Of a DNA stretch of 64,000 bases, positions 22,610 through 33,899 are shown piece after piece. Both the position numbers and the translations under genes were made by a program. This DNA comes from Fulvia fulva (taxonomy: Eukaryota > Ascomycota > Dothideomycetes > Mycosphaerellales > Mycosphaerellaceae). How positions within the stretch are numbered: the stretch's first letter is position 1; every line of letters starts with the position of its first letter. The notes beneath the pieces are model-generated. The model saw only the letters and a list, made by a program, of their open reading frames with translations. It did not search any database and was not told the DNA's origin. The DNA lies in NCBI RefSeq assembly GCF_020509005.1, contig NC_063017.1, positions 3,906,001-3,970,000 on the forward strand, written 5' to 3'.

Positions 22610-23424
22610 GGCGACAACAAAGCAGCATCAACATCAGGAGGAGAAGTGGAAGCAAGACCAAGGCAGGGGCACGACGGTCGGACGCGCCATGTCTTTAGCT
22701 GCGTCAAGAACGACCTGGTGCAGGTGGTGGCTCAATACTGCTCAGCGGCATGATGTGGACGCCGGGTCGCCGACTTGGAAGACGCCGAGATCTGCTCGAC
22801 CCCTGCGGGCCGAGACAGACGAACACGTTGCTCTTCCTGGTCCTCCTTCTGATCAACACCAATCAGCGACCAACAGCATGAGACCACGGCGCCGGACAGG
22901 AACACATCTCTGACTGATCACGGCCCGCGTCTTCCGACTGCGAGACCAGAGCACGGCCGTAGAGACAGCGAGCGTCGTCCTGGCCGGCGATGAGACACAT
23001 CGTGAGCCCAATACTGACGCCCCTGCAACCAGCGCTCCTGTATACCGAAATACCGAAGGCAATCAACAGCTGGAAGCTGCCAGAGGGAAGTCTACCCCTT
23101 GCCGACGCCACTCGGCTTCAGAGGTGTCCCCGAGAATGGACATCTTGCCTTTCAATGGTCTCTTGCCCGGACTCAGGAACTGCATGTGCAGCCTGACAAA
23201 CGCGTGAATCCCTTCTGACACCACGTGGTAGACACCATAGGTCTTCATGCCCTTGCTCCTGCACCTCCCAAGGTAGCGCCATTGGCCCACGAAGCTGTGC
23301 CTGAAGATTGGCTGCATGCCTTGAAGTCGAAGTGGCCTGTCGCGCGTGACCTTGCTGGATCAAATCTACCTTGTCGCTTAGAAGGAGAAGTCGAGGACTT
23401 GGTGAGACCTGAGCAAGATAAAAT
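22610..23424. other. Intergenic region
   Basis: About 0.8 kb between the Zn2Cys6 start and the carotenoid oxygenase remnant. Minus-strand frames near 22860-23320 read protein-like fragments (QLLIAFGISVYRSAG; RPLKGKMSILGDTSEAEW) but change frame and have no start, so they may be debris. No RNA gene or repeat was seen. Confidence 0.3.
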
Positions 23425-24090
23425 CGCGATCGATGCTAACAGTTGGAGCAGCTGGTCCTTGGCGAGATTCCCAGAGAGATTGATGGCTGCTTCTACCGCG
23501 TCATGGTCGATCCGTTCGTACCACCCACTGAAGGAAATGTGCCAATCGATGGAGACGGTATCATATTTGTATTCCAGTTCCACGATGGTAAAGTTGATCT
23601 GAAGACGAGGTACATCGACACAGAAAGGCTTAAGCTAGAGCGAAGGGCGAACAACGCAATGTTTGGCTTGTACAGGATCCTTTCACTCACCATCCTTGCG
23701 TTCGGTAAGATCACCCTTCCATATTAGCTCATATTAATGAGGGGCTCGAATACACGCATTAGTGCTGCCGTGGACAGTACCGCGAACACAAACCTGGTTC
23801 ATGGGGGGGGGGCATTTACTGGCACTGAAAGAAGTCGCGCGGGTGAGTTGATATTTAGAAGCTTTGGGAAGAGACAGATTTCTGACCAGCGACGAAAGCC
23901 CTACCCAGTCGACCCGCTCACACTGGAGACGAGGTGCTACGACCCATTTGGCCAAGTGAAAGCCAAGACATTCAGCGCGCATCCAAAGTATGACCCTTAC
24001 AACGATGAGCTGGTTGTGTTTGGGTACGAAGCTAAAGGCGGTCTCTGGACCATCCTCCCCAGGCCTTTCACATCGTCCTTTTTGGCTTCC
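23425..24090 (+). pseudogene. Carotenoid oxygenase remnant
   Basis: VLGEIPREIDGCFYRVM, then IDGDGIIFVFQFHDGKVD and RYIDTERLKLERRA are the N-terminal pattern of fungal carotenoid cleavage oxygenases. Further right VDSTANTNLVH, PYPVDPLTLET and YDPFGQVKAKTFSAHPK continue it. Between them a run of ten G at about 23803 breaks the frame (the family has HWGG here), and an intron-like GTGAG...CAG lies near 23843-23889. Homology stops soon after VVFGYEAKG, leaving out most of the propeller and three of the four iron-ligand His. No start is visible. The enzyme would cleave carotenoids with oxygen; this piece cannot. Confidence 0.75.
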
Positions 24091-24153
24091 TAGACACACT
24101 CATCAGCTCAGAGCCACAAGCATTGTGCTACTTAGCAGGCTTCTTGCTCGTGT

Positions 24154-25507
24154 ATGTCGCCTCCAGGCACGGCCAATGCACGACAGTGCCCGTTCTGCCA
24201 CAAAGGCTTCTCGAGACAGTGAGCAAGATGCCCTGCCGTTCCTCATGCTGAGCGTAATCGAGCTAACAGTGTGGGTCCAGAGATGCCGTGAAGAGGCACA
24301 GTGTTACATGTGATCAACGACGTAGCCGACCATTGTCACAGGTGGATGCTCCGAAAGGCAGAAGGCGTCATGCATGTCAGCGGGTAACGAGTCCACTGCG
24401 TGGTTCACTCCGGCTTAGACCAACGAACATGACAGTGCACTCAAAAGAAGCGCTTCTGCGATGGTATGAGGCCTTGCACAGCTTGTACCACAAAAGGCAC
24501 CCTGTGCGAATATGGCAACAGCAAGGCCGCCAAGAGAGGCGCTCTGTCAGGCCCTCAAGACCACGCAGCAAGCCTGCGTAGACCGCGGTCCACATCCTTC
24601 TTGCTCCAAGATGACGACGAGAAGATATTCTGCCGTTTCGACTTTCCCAGACCGGTACAGGACAAGTCCAGCCAGCACATTCACGATGGCGCCGCAGTAC
24701 CAGCTGACGAGTGGCATTATTGTACTGGACAATCAGGCGACCTTACATGGCCCACCATATTCGATCCAACTTTGATGATAACTTTGGGATACATCCGCTG
24801 TCAACCAACGAGAGCGACTGGGCCTTGACTACGTCAGTGGAGCAAGATACATTCGGCGCATATGCCGATGCTAGCAGATTGCATCGTCTACCTCACGATC
24901 GTCGACTCGCGAGACGTGAAGATCGGCTGGCAGACCAAGCGAGCTCACGCACTACTGACATTGCAAGAATTGTTCGAGCCTGTGCAGGTGGACAAGGCTT
25001 TACACAGCTATTTCAGAAGTTGGCATCGCATTTGCCGGATCACTCACAGACCTTCATTCAGTGTTTCCTCGATGCCACATCTCGCGTTGGTCGCGATGAT
25101 CATGTTGGGCACAATGTACGCGCCGTGTGAAGAGAACCGAAAGAAGGCCACCACCGTGCTCGATTACGCAGAAGACTACATCTTCGCGCATGAACCATCG
25201 CCCCCACATCCTTCCCAGGACGATGCGAACCGCGTAGATACCGTCAAGTCCTGCTTCCTGGAGGCTTCATTCCTCATGATCGTCACCCAGTACTGGACGG
25301 GTGATTCGGAATCAAAGCGACGAGTATCGACACTGCGATTTGATCGGACAGCAGAGGTAAAGCCTGACTCACAATGCCGTCAGATTCGTCAGCTCACTGA
25401 ATTGTGACGTTAGATATCTCGCGAACAGAATCTACTGCAAGCGGTCCACACAGCAGACGATCGCGCAAGCCAACAATTGTGGCTTGTGAAAGAAAGCTGG
25501 ATCAGGT
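24154..25507 (+). pseudogene. Truncated C2H2 plus Zn2Cys6 transcription factor
   Basis: Splicing at 24219-24280 and 24384-24435 yields QCPFCHKGFSR-QDAVKRHSVTC, a C2H2-type finger, followed by ACQR-CTQKKRFCDG-MRPCTACTTKGTLC, a perfect Zn2Cys6 cluster. The two splices are fixed by these motifs. Later frames give the fungal regulatory domain (LHSYFRSWHRICRITHRPSF, MIMLGTMYAP, LDYAEDYIF) and, after an intron ending near 25414, SQQLWLVKESWIR followed by a GTAAGT donor at 25506. At that point the esterase on the other strand begins, so the C-terminal third is missing. The frame link between 24830 and 24862 is also unclear. Probably dead. Confidence 0.65.
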
Positions 25508-25510
25508 AAG

Positions 25511-26383
25511 TCATTTGCATCTGAAGTGGAGCATCTCGTCCCAGCTGGGAAAGAGAAATCCTTTGCTCATGAGCAGCACAGGTTGCGACACGCCACAATC
25601 GGAGGGGATCTCGAGCATATTGCCGTCCCAGTTGATCGCCCCGCGAAGACGTTCATCCTGCTCGGCTGCGAGCACGGCTGCAATGCCACCTAAAGAGTGT
25701 CCCGCCATGGCGACGCGGTCAGTCGGTAAAGGTCTGGGTCCACGATGGGGCAGCAACTCGGCAACCGAGGTGACGTTGCTCAGCTGGTCCAGCAGGAAGG
25801 ATACATCATCGATACGTGGGTGTAGCCTTGCCAGGATATTCTCGGGACCCTGTACGGTGTCGTTGCTGATGCTTGTGTCGCCGTTGGGATAGGTGATGAA
25901 GTTTGAGTCGCCTGGGTGGTCGGTTGTGATCACCATGAAGCCTTCACTGGCGATTGCAGAGGCCATGAAGTTGTAGTAGAGACGCGGGATGCTGTAGCCA
26001 GGGGAGAAGAGGACAATGGGAAAGTCATCCGCGTTTCTGCAGCTGCTGTTACGGATTGGACAAACTGGCAGGCGAGCTTCCTTGAACAGAGGCGTTACGT
26101 TGAGAGTCGTGTTGAGGATCTGTTGGAGGAATGGTCCTTGGAAGTCGGCAGTCTTGTTGGGCAAGTACTCCACGGGCACCGTGGCCGCGCATGCCGCAGG
26201 TTCGAAGATGGAGAGCATCAATGTGCGAGGGCCTGCATTTGCAGGATTATTTTCCTTGCGAGTATGGTCGGTAAGAGGACCCGTGGTCAGAGAGACGTTG
26301 TATTTTCCGGTTGGGTGGGGGACCAGGTACGCTTCTGCTGCGCTGGCGAGCAATAGCACACCTGCTGAAGATGGTATCCACAT
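25511..26383 (-). pseudogene. Secreted esterase of the PAF-acetylhydrolase type, 3' truncated
   Basis: 290 aa from an ATG at 26383 with a hydrophobic signal peptide (SSAGVLLLASAAEAYLVP). FPIVLFSPGYSIPRLYY, MVITTDHPGDSNF, GHSLGG with the nucleophile Ser, and AINWDGNM with the presumed catalytic Asp follow the PAF-AH/dienelactone hydrolase order. The family then has SWDEF.. and a last segment with the catalytic His; here SWDEML is followed by five residues and a stop, so the His is lost. Several N-glycosylation sequons support secretion. Truncation meets the truncated regulator on the other strand, so it was likely a working gene until a deletion. Confidence 0.65.
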
Positions 26384-27229
26384 GGCTACGTTTTGGCCAA
26401 GTTCGAGGTGTGAGAGCTGCTGAAGGCGGAAGAAATGAGTTCTCTCAGAACTGACAGACGCTGAGAGAGTTGAGTGTTCAGTGAAGCTTTGTAGAGAAGT
26501 CGAAAGACATGGTTAGCTATATACCTCCCGGCTCGTGGCCTTCACCTGGGCGTCTGGGACATGTGCTCGAGGGGATTGTTCAGCGCGAATCGTCGTGCCG
26601 CTCTATCTGCAGTGTAGCGTAGCTCGGGAATAGCAAGCCACGCTGAAGAGTACTGTACGCAGCATCTTGGCACGTTGGAACGTTGTATTGCTAGCACACA
26701 GCCGTCATGCTAGTTCAAGGCTTCCAGATAATAGTCCCGCGCTCAATCCAGCTAGCGCAGTCGAAGGACCAATCAGGGCATCGGCGAGGAGTGACTTGGC
26801 CTCTCTGAAGACATTGGAATCACCATAGGTAGCTAGACTGGCCGTGTGCTCTGAGAGAACGCACCGCGAGCATACATGTACATGTCAGAGCCAGGTGTGA
26901 CGTCGACAAATAACGGGAGAGATGTCGGGAAAGAGTTTGCCAAGAGCTTTCAACCGGCCAATCACAGGCAACGCCAGAAATGGTATAGCTCCACTCCTGC
27001 CGATGACATAGCGGCTCCTTCGACATTCAACACATGCAGGAATGCCTGGCCTACATCGATCCTCATCATGCTTATGCACTGCACCCAATGTGGATGCCCC
27101 CAGCCTCTTTGGGCTCCCACGCCACAACGGCAAGACATGACTGAGCGGGCATGACTAAAGCTCTGCAACACCACACTTTGAGGTACCTGTCTGTCACTCC
27201 ACGTCCAGTCACACAAGCTGGACGTCCGT
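26384..27229. promoter_or_regulatory. Divergent promoter region, esterase and cluster regulator
   Basis: About 850 bp between the leftward esterase start and the rightward Zn2Cys6 start. No coding frame with features. It should contain both promoters; no specific site is recognised. Confidence 0.35.
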
Positions 27230-28942
27230 ATGTTCTCCACCCTCTCACTATCGAATCCCACGTCACAGACAGACGGTGACCGAGCAAGGAACAAGTACTC
27301 ACGCCTCATCTGTCTTGGTTGTCAGGGAAGGCGCATCCGATGCGAACTGCCTACCAATATTGAGCCCCCGGCATCTGGACAGCTTCAGGAGGCTCAGGCC
27401 CCTTGCTATCGGTGCAGGAGACTAGGCATCCCGTGTGTCATCCGGCAACCCATTCTCGGCCGGCCAAGCGTGAGAAGTAGTGCGGCATCGGCTGCACATG
27501 TCCAGCGCAGAACAACTTACAATGACAAAGCTTTCATCTGGATCGACACTGCAAAATTACCAGCACAGTCAGCTTCTGCACAGCTTGAGCCCGCCTTCGC
27601 CCATGACCCAATCGATTCGCCACCAGGACCGCACAATCTCAATGACTTATCGCTCAATGGTCACGCCAGATACACCAACAATGGCACACTGCTACTTCAC
27701 AAGCCTCAGTCGTCCGAGACATTTGTCATCATCAGCGCGATAGACACGATCTGCTGCGAGAGGGTAGAAGAAGAGTGGTTTCGCCATCTGCCAGTTCACT
27801 ACGGGCACACGCAAGCTCTGGATCTGGCTGTCAAAGCTCTGGTGCAAGCATGTGCATACGCCCGTGGAGTGAATCGGCTGACATCACGAGACTGCTTCCA
27901 AGCCCTGGCGCCTGTGCTGACTGCTGTGCGAGCAAACATCAAGCAATCACAGGGGCAGTCAAGCGAAGATATGCTTGCGGCAACCGCACTACTTGCTCCC
28001 TTCGAGGGAACGGTCAAGGAAGACGGCGTTCCCTCATGGCTGCACGTGAAAGGGCTCGCTGCCATTATGGTAGCAAGGTCTGAGATGCACACTGCTACTC
28101 AGCTAGGGAGAGATATTTTCGACTGGTATGCTGCCGAAAGCTCAATCATGGCGTGCATCAAGGGTATACCTTCACCCTTCGAGAAGGTCCCTCGAGCTTA
28201 TTTCGTAAGCGATACTCCGGGATGCGGCGACAGCGATCGAGTGCGTATCAAAGCTCTTGGGAACGAGCTCTTCATTGGAACTCCACGTCTTGTGATGCTG
28301 GTGCGGAAACTACGAGCTCAGTCGTTTCCGCAGCATGAGCTGCTTGTGTCCGCGCAGAGACTGTTGCAGTCGATGCTTGAGCTACAAGATCCCGATGTGG
28401 AGAGGCGACTGATGCAAGACAGCACGATTCCCTCATCGAACGACTCTGACACCATCACCGACCTCGCACTTAACAGCCTGCGCTTCGCTTCCCGCAAGGA
28501 CTTCGAAGCGCTGACATGCTACTGGCAGAGCCGTTTATCTCTACTGAGGCTAGAGCGCTGCCTTTATAAGCTTGCTGTACATACAGCGGGTTCAGATGTG
28601 CCATCCTCACTTCTTGCACCAAGCTTTGGACCACATACAGACGAGATGCGCCTCCTAGCAAGAAAGATCCTGATGTCAGTTGTGCATGTTCCTGTCTTAC
28701 CACTCTTCAGACAACAACACCTGCTCGCTCACGCGATGATCGTGGTTTGGGGCGCTATGAAGGATACCAGTCTGACACAAGGCACTGAATTGACGGGTTC
28801 CTTGTCTGACCTGTTGTTGCGGAGAGTCAACCGTGCACTGAATGCGAAGCCGGCATTCTGCCCCGAGGACATGGATCAGGCGGCGGAGATCTTCGTAGGA
28901 GGAGAACGAACGGGTAGACTGGCAAGCCTTTACGGCATGTAG
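27230..28942 (+). CDS. Zn2Cys6 regulator, probable NRPS locus regulator
   Basis: 570 aa, one exon, ATG at 27230. The binuclear cluster is CLGCQGRRIRC, then CYRCRRLGIPC, with about 20 residues between the third and fourth Cys instead of the usual 5-9. A fungal-specific domain follows (LPVHYGHTQALDLAVKALVQAC, LQSMLELQDPDVE), of the type in which a tandem helical region covers the middle. The gene ends 180 bp from the convergent ABC transporter and lies 5 kb from the NRPS, so pathway control is plausible but unproven. The frame is undamaged, unlike several neighbours. Confidence 0.8.
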   Translation: MFSTLSLSNPTSQTDGDRARNKYSRLICLGCQGRRIRCELPTNIEPPASGQLQEAQAPCYRCRRLGIPCVIRQPILGRPSVRSSAASAAHVQRRTTYNDKAFIWIDTAKLPAQSASAQLEPAFAHDPIDSPPGPHNLNDLSLNGHARYTNNGTLLLHKPQSSETFVIISAIDTICCERVEEEWFRHLPVHYGHTQALDLAVKALVQACAYARGVNRLTSRDCFQALAPVLTAVRANIKQSQGQSSEDMLAATALLAPFEGTVKEDGVPSWLHVKGLAAIMVARSEMHTATQLGRDIFDWYAAESSIMACIKGIPSPFEKVPRAYFVSDTPGCGDSDRVRIKALGNELFIGTPRLVMLVRKLRAQSFPQHELLVSAQRLLQSMLELQDPDVERRLMQDSTIPSSNDSDTITDLALNSLRFASRKDFEALTCYWQSRLSLLRLERCLYKLAVHTAGSDVPSSLLAPSFGPHTDEMRLLARKILMSVVHVPVLPLFRQQHLLAHAMIVVWGAMKDTSLTQGTELTGSLSDLLLRRVNRALNAKPAFCPEDMDQAAEIFVGGERTGRLASLYGM

Positions 28943-29123
28943 ACGTTTCGTGGACATCGTGGTTCCGGAAGAGAGGACGCGGGACGTCGAGCGTGGTCCT
29001 TCACAACAGTATTCCACCAAAGCTGCCCCCAGATGAACACCCGCCCTTGGCGAGGTACCTGTTTGTGTCGTTCAATCCTTTTCTGGCTCCACTACCTCAT
29101 CCGCGACTTTCAGGCTTGCGAAA

Positions 29124-32100
29124 TCATGCTTTACTGTTATAAAAAGCTGCGAAGTACGATGCCATGGTAGTCAGCAGCTCGCAAGGACGACCGATCTCGA
29201 CGACTCGTCCATCTTCTAGAACCACGATGCGGTCAAAATCGAAGATGCTATCCAGATCGTGAGCAATAGCGATGATGGTCCGTTCTGAAAAATTTCTCGG
29301 ATCATACTCGAGATGAGTCTGGAGGTTTCTCGATCGGCGCTGGATCAAGTGTCAGCATACACGCGCCAGCCTTGATGATATGTCTTACCTGCTGGTCACT
29401 TCGTCCATTAAGACGACCTTCCCAGGGTGTAAGAGGGGGCGCGCAAGACAGACCAAATGGTTTTGTCCTTGGGGTAGCCTCTCTTCTTTGAGAGCTGCAT
29501 CGAGACCGCTGCTCTCAAATACCGCGTCCCACAAGCTCAAGGAACGGAGAATGTCGACAAGCTTGTCGTCTGCAGTCTGCTGAAATGGGTCGACATTCAT
29601 ACGCACTGAGCTTGGTATCAAAACGGGAGCTGGACACAGTGTGTTGACCTTCTGTCGTACACGAGTCTGCGGAATCCTGCTGAGGTCGACATCCCCGATG
29701 CTTAACGAGCCGGAGTCGACTTCGAGCAAGCGAAGCAGCACGTATAATACTGTTGACTTACCACTGGTCGAGCAACACGCACGGTCAGCAATCAGGATCT
29801 CTGCTTCTAGGTCGTGCCACACACCCGCCGGTACGACCGCGAAGCGCGATCTTCTCTCCAGGTCGAATCGAGAGGCTCACGTCCTTGACGCCGCCATGAC
29901 CCTCATAAGATGCACAGACTTCCTTCGACTCGATGGCTCCATGCCGCGGCCATTCGCTTTTCGTGGGAAGCTCAGCTTCAGTCGCAGCTTCGGTACCGGT
30001 TTTTCGCGCGAAAGTCCGGATTCTATCCACCGCCCCAACGGCGGTTTCCATTTGCGTCCACTGCGTGATCAGATTCTCCAGTGTTATGCTGAAGGAAACA
30101 ATACTGAACAGCGCTACACCCAGCAACCCTGTTCCACCCAATGGAATATAGGTTGCATCACCAACGAGGAGCACCGCGCTAGCAGCAACGAAAAGGTCTA
30201 GCACCAGGGTCAACCATCGCTGCAAACACCACATGAGGTAATATGGCCTTTGTGCGACGCTCAAATGGCTGCGCAGCTTTTCGGCATATGCTTCCGCGAG
30301 TCCATATGCGCTGATGCTTGGCAAGTTGCTGCTAGCATCAACAAATATCAACATGAGAGGTGCCCGTGCCTCGATGTCAAGCAGTCGCATCTGTCTTGAG
30401 GTGCGAAGGTAGAACATCTGAATCAACCCAACGACCAGGAAACCCAAAGGCAATACTGCTACAACGAAGCGAGAGCCCACAAAGACCAGCACCGCTGAAA
30501 ACAACATGTCTAGAAACGCGAGTATAGTTGCATCAAGTGCATCTGGCAGATCATTGTCGATCAATTCGAGATCTTGACTAAATCTGTGCATCGCGATCAG
30601 CTCTTCAGCTCTTCTGGCATCGGTACGGTCCGGAGACAACTGTACCTGTTCAACAATTCTCCTACGCCGGTCAAGGAGGGTAATTGAAGATTTGCCCTGG
30701 ATTTATCAGCCTTGAAAGCGCACCACCAGAGGCTACGACTCACCGCCCAACTGTTTCCAGCAAAATCGTGTGGAATCTATTTGACGTTGTTGGCACCAAG
30801 ACTATGTCAGACGCAATGCCGGCAACAACGGCGATCACAGAAATGCCGGCGTATACACCGAGCCAGTATCCCAGGTCCTCATTTGGGCGGCTTTCGTTTG
30901 CTCTCACCCACCACTGTAGCCAGAGGACTGCCAATCGAATTAATGGTCGGTCGTTTCAGGGAAGTTCGCAATGTGACCTACCTGAAAAGCCAATGCCACA
31001 CATGAAAGCAATACAAAGCAAGAGGTACGCGGTCGACAGGGCCCAGCCAGCCAGTTGCGCGAAGTATGCGTATGTGCGGAGGTCGCCGGTTGCGCGATAT
31101 TTCTGGTCGTCCTTAGCTACCGTGCCCTCTGCTGGAGTCCTGACAGTAGTGGCCCGCACTTGGAGCCCTGCAGAGTTAGTGATTGGTTTGTGAAGTTCGT
31201 CCCCGACAGCAACGTCCTCTCTGCACACGAGAGAGCCGTCTCCCGGCAACCGCAGAAGGCGGTCTGCGAACCGCAAGTTCGTGTCTGCTTTACAATCAGC
31301 GCAGGCCATTCCTCTCACCCAACACACATACCTGAGCTTGTGGCCCAAACGACCGTAGCTTTGCTCCTTCTGATCAAGCCATCGGGGCCGAACACTTTGC
31401 GCGCGACATGATTTTCCGTCCGCATATCAAGACCACGAAGCACATCGTCCAGGACCAAGACCGGGATTTTTGAGTATAGTGCCCTTGCAAGCGCCTGGAA
31501 AGAATGGTGAGTAGACGAAGGCATCGAGCTGCAATGCACTCACCACACGTGCCTGCTGGCCACCACTCAATCTTGATCCACGAGCACCAACGTGGGTGGC
31601 GTCACCATTAGCGAGAGTCTGAATATCTGCTCCGAGTGCACGAGCGTCCACTACCGTCTGATACCAGGCCTCGTTCCACTGTGTGATGCCTAGTATGTTC
31701 TCTCTGAGCGTTGCTTCCTGTAACCATGGGCTGTGGGAACAGTGGGCAATTTGCCCGGAAGCCACGGAGAGCGATCCACCTTGGTTTTCAACCTCACCAA
31801 GGAGCAACTCTAAGAAGGCACTCTTTCCGGATCCAACAGGGCCGGCGATGATGGTGCACTGCCCACGAATGATGTCGAAATCGATTCCGCTAAAGATGTA
31901 CTGGTCTTTGCCCAAGCGCCGGACAAAGAGCTGCCGGCATCGAAACACGAGGTCTTCCATAATCGACTGCGACTTCTCAATAGGTCCAATTGAATGGCAA
32001 TGGCTTGTTTCTCATCCGTCGGATGTATCAAGAGGCGTTGATCGACCCAATCGTCCGTTTGGAGGTATTGCTGGACACGACGAAACGACTTGAAGACTGT

Positions 32101-33338
32101 GCTAAGGTCCTTGATCCCTCTCAGGAAATCCAGTATGGATGCTTCTTGGATCGAGAAGATGCTTAGTGCCGCAAATGCGGTAGGCTCGGCCAGTGTACTC
32201 CCTCGGCCACGCGCAATGAGCGCATAGGCTACGAACGCAACCACAGGCGCCATGACCGATGATGAGTACGCTATGGCAAGATGCCCTATCAGTCAAAGAT
32301 CTTTTCATTTGAGAAGGTCACATCTTACAGCACACATTGATCAGCGTCTCGAGGATACGATATTTTCGAGACGCTCTGACCTCCGCCAGTCGTAGTGATG
32401 TGATTGCATTGCTCACGATATCGAGCAGACCTGTCATCTTGACGAGCTTCAAGTCCGTCAATGCCCTGCTCGTTGCATCAAGGCGTGTGCTTATAGCTTC
32501 GAGCCACGGCACTTGGGCGTTACCAGCTGCCGTGGCGAGTGGCGTACTTATGGCAAGGCATACTATTTCGACAGCCTAGCCAATGTTCTCTCAAGGACTT
32601 TCACACAGATAGACATACCCAAGGTCAAAGTCGTCGATGCTGCAATGGCTACTCCATGATAGCGATATAGCAGCCACCAGCTGATGGCGACCTCAAGGAT
32701 GCTACTGTACACATCATGCATGAGCACCATGGTTAGACAGATTCGATCGGTATCGGCGCTCATCAATGTTATCGCATCCCGTTTGGCGTTGTCGGTCGCA
32801 CGCAGCGAAAGAGTGTTGTCGAACACCAGCGCAATGAGGCTACCTCGGAAAAGTGTAAGCGCCCGATAGGTCTTGTGGGTGTACATGACTTTCGAGATCT
32901 GGATCGAAACCAGTCAGCGGAAATCACCAGAGCCTCGACAGATAGAAAGGGAACACTCGACCTACGGCCAGACGAACGTAGACCAAAGCGTAGGCGCCAG
33001 TGAGGCCATACGAAATAGCGCTTCGGCGCGATGACGAGGCATTCGATGTATAGTCAAGTGCTCTGTTGATGAGAAAAGGCTGGGCAAAGGTAAACCCCAT
33101 GTAAGCGAGCTGAGGTAGGACTCCGGCCAGAAGGTCCCATTTGTATTCAGCTAGGAACATGCGAAGAAGCGCAACGTTGAGAGGTACTGATGGACGTACA
33201 AGCGATGCCGAGGGGCAGCAACACAAGTACGATATCTTCGAAAAGCAGCGTGAAGTCTGCGCCATTCCTGCATCGAGATGCTACCAGAGGGCCGAAGGAA
33301 TCATCGCAGCTAGTATCATTGCCGCGGGATAGCATCAT
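29124..33338 (-). pseudogene. ABCC-type (MRP-like) ABC transporter, damaged
   Basis: Many short exons. It starts MMLSRGNDTSCDDSFGP...FDFTLLFE-like at 33338, as ABCC proteins do, but jumps within 30 bp to the first core membrane domain (FAQPFLINRALDY), so TMD0 is mostly lost and the frame changes. NBD1 has GPVGSGKS and RLSGGQQARV split by an intron, but the Q-loop Gln and H-loop His are replaced (CSHSPWL; WATSSG). TMD2 is readable (RFSQDLELIDNDLP). NBD2 has GRTGGGKST after splicing, LPQGQ for LSxGQ and no Q-loop Gln. Near 29310 a T-run lacks one base, breaking the frame before IIAIAHDLDSIFDFDR. Divergent from the NRPS and likely its former exporter. Confidence 0.6.
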
Positions 33339-33899
33339 CTGAGATCGCTTGCTTGATGAGCAAACACAATCGGATCACCGAGAAGAAACGATCAAGAGCG
33401 GGACTGAAGGGTATCCTCGATACAAGACTACAGCAGCCACAGCGCTATGGCACCATGACTCTGTTATTGAGCGATCATCGAGCCGCCGACCAACTTTTCA
33501 ATGGCGTTACGCCGTCGCTAGTGCCGATCGGTAGCTTGCACGATCGCAGCGCGGCTTTAAAGATTATATTACTCTGTGTGTTCCCCGTTGTTGCGGTCTG
33601 AATACTAAGAGTTTAGGCTTCGTATACGCATCGATCTAAGCCCATATCGGAAAATGCAGAAGATATGCAGCAAAATAACGTTGAGTCTAAGCTGTGTAAG
33701 CATTGTCGATCAGCACACGCTGCTAGCTTGACCTGTAGACGACTGTTACGAGTTCTGAGCATTTCCCCGTGCTGAATTCACTGCTTGCTTGCTGATTGTT
33801 ACACATCATCACTCGACGACAAGTTGCGATAACCGCTCCTCTCATCAAGCTGTCAAACGGACTTGCGGAGCGAATCAACGCATGCGTTGCATTCCGAAC
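33339..33899. promoter_or_regulatory. Divergent promoter, ABC transporter and NRPS
   Basis: 561 bp between the two starts. It contains CCGATCGG (33524-33531), an inverted CCG/CGG pair with 2-bp spacing, and CGGATCACCG (33371-33380), an everted pair with 4-bp spacing, both in the format bound by Zn2Cys6 dimers. A TATA-like TTTAAAGATTATATTA lies near 33556. These are candidates for the 27230 regulator; binding is inferred only. Confidence 0.4.

Noticed and set aside
23803..23812. Ten-G run as a regulatory or quadruplex element
   Set aside because: It lies inside the carotenoid oxygenase remnant where the family has Gly codons; slippage explains it.
33371..33531. Firm operator call for the cluster regulator
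   Set aside because: CGG pairs occur by chance often; kept only as candidates in the promoter entry.
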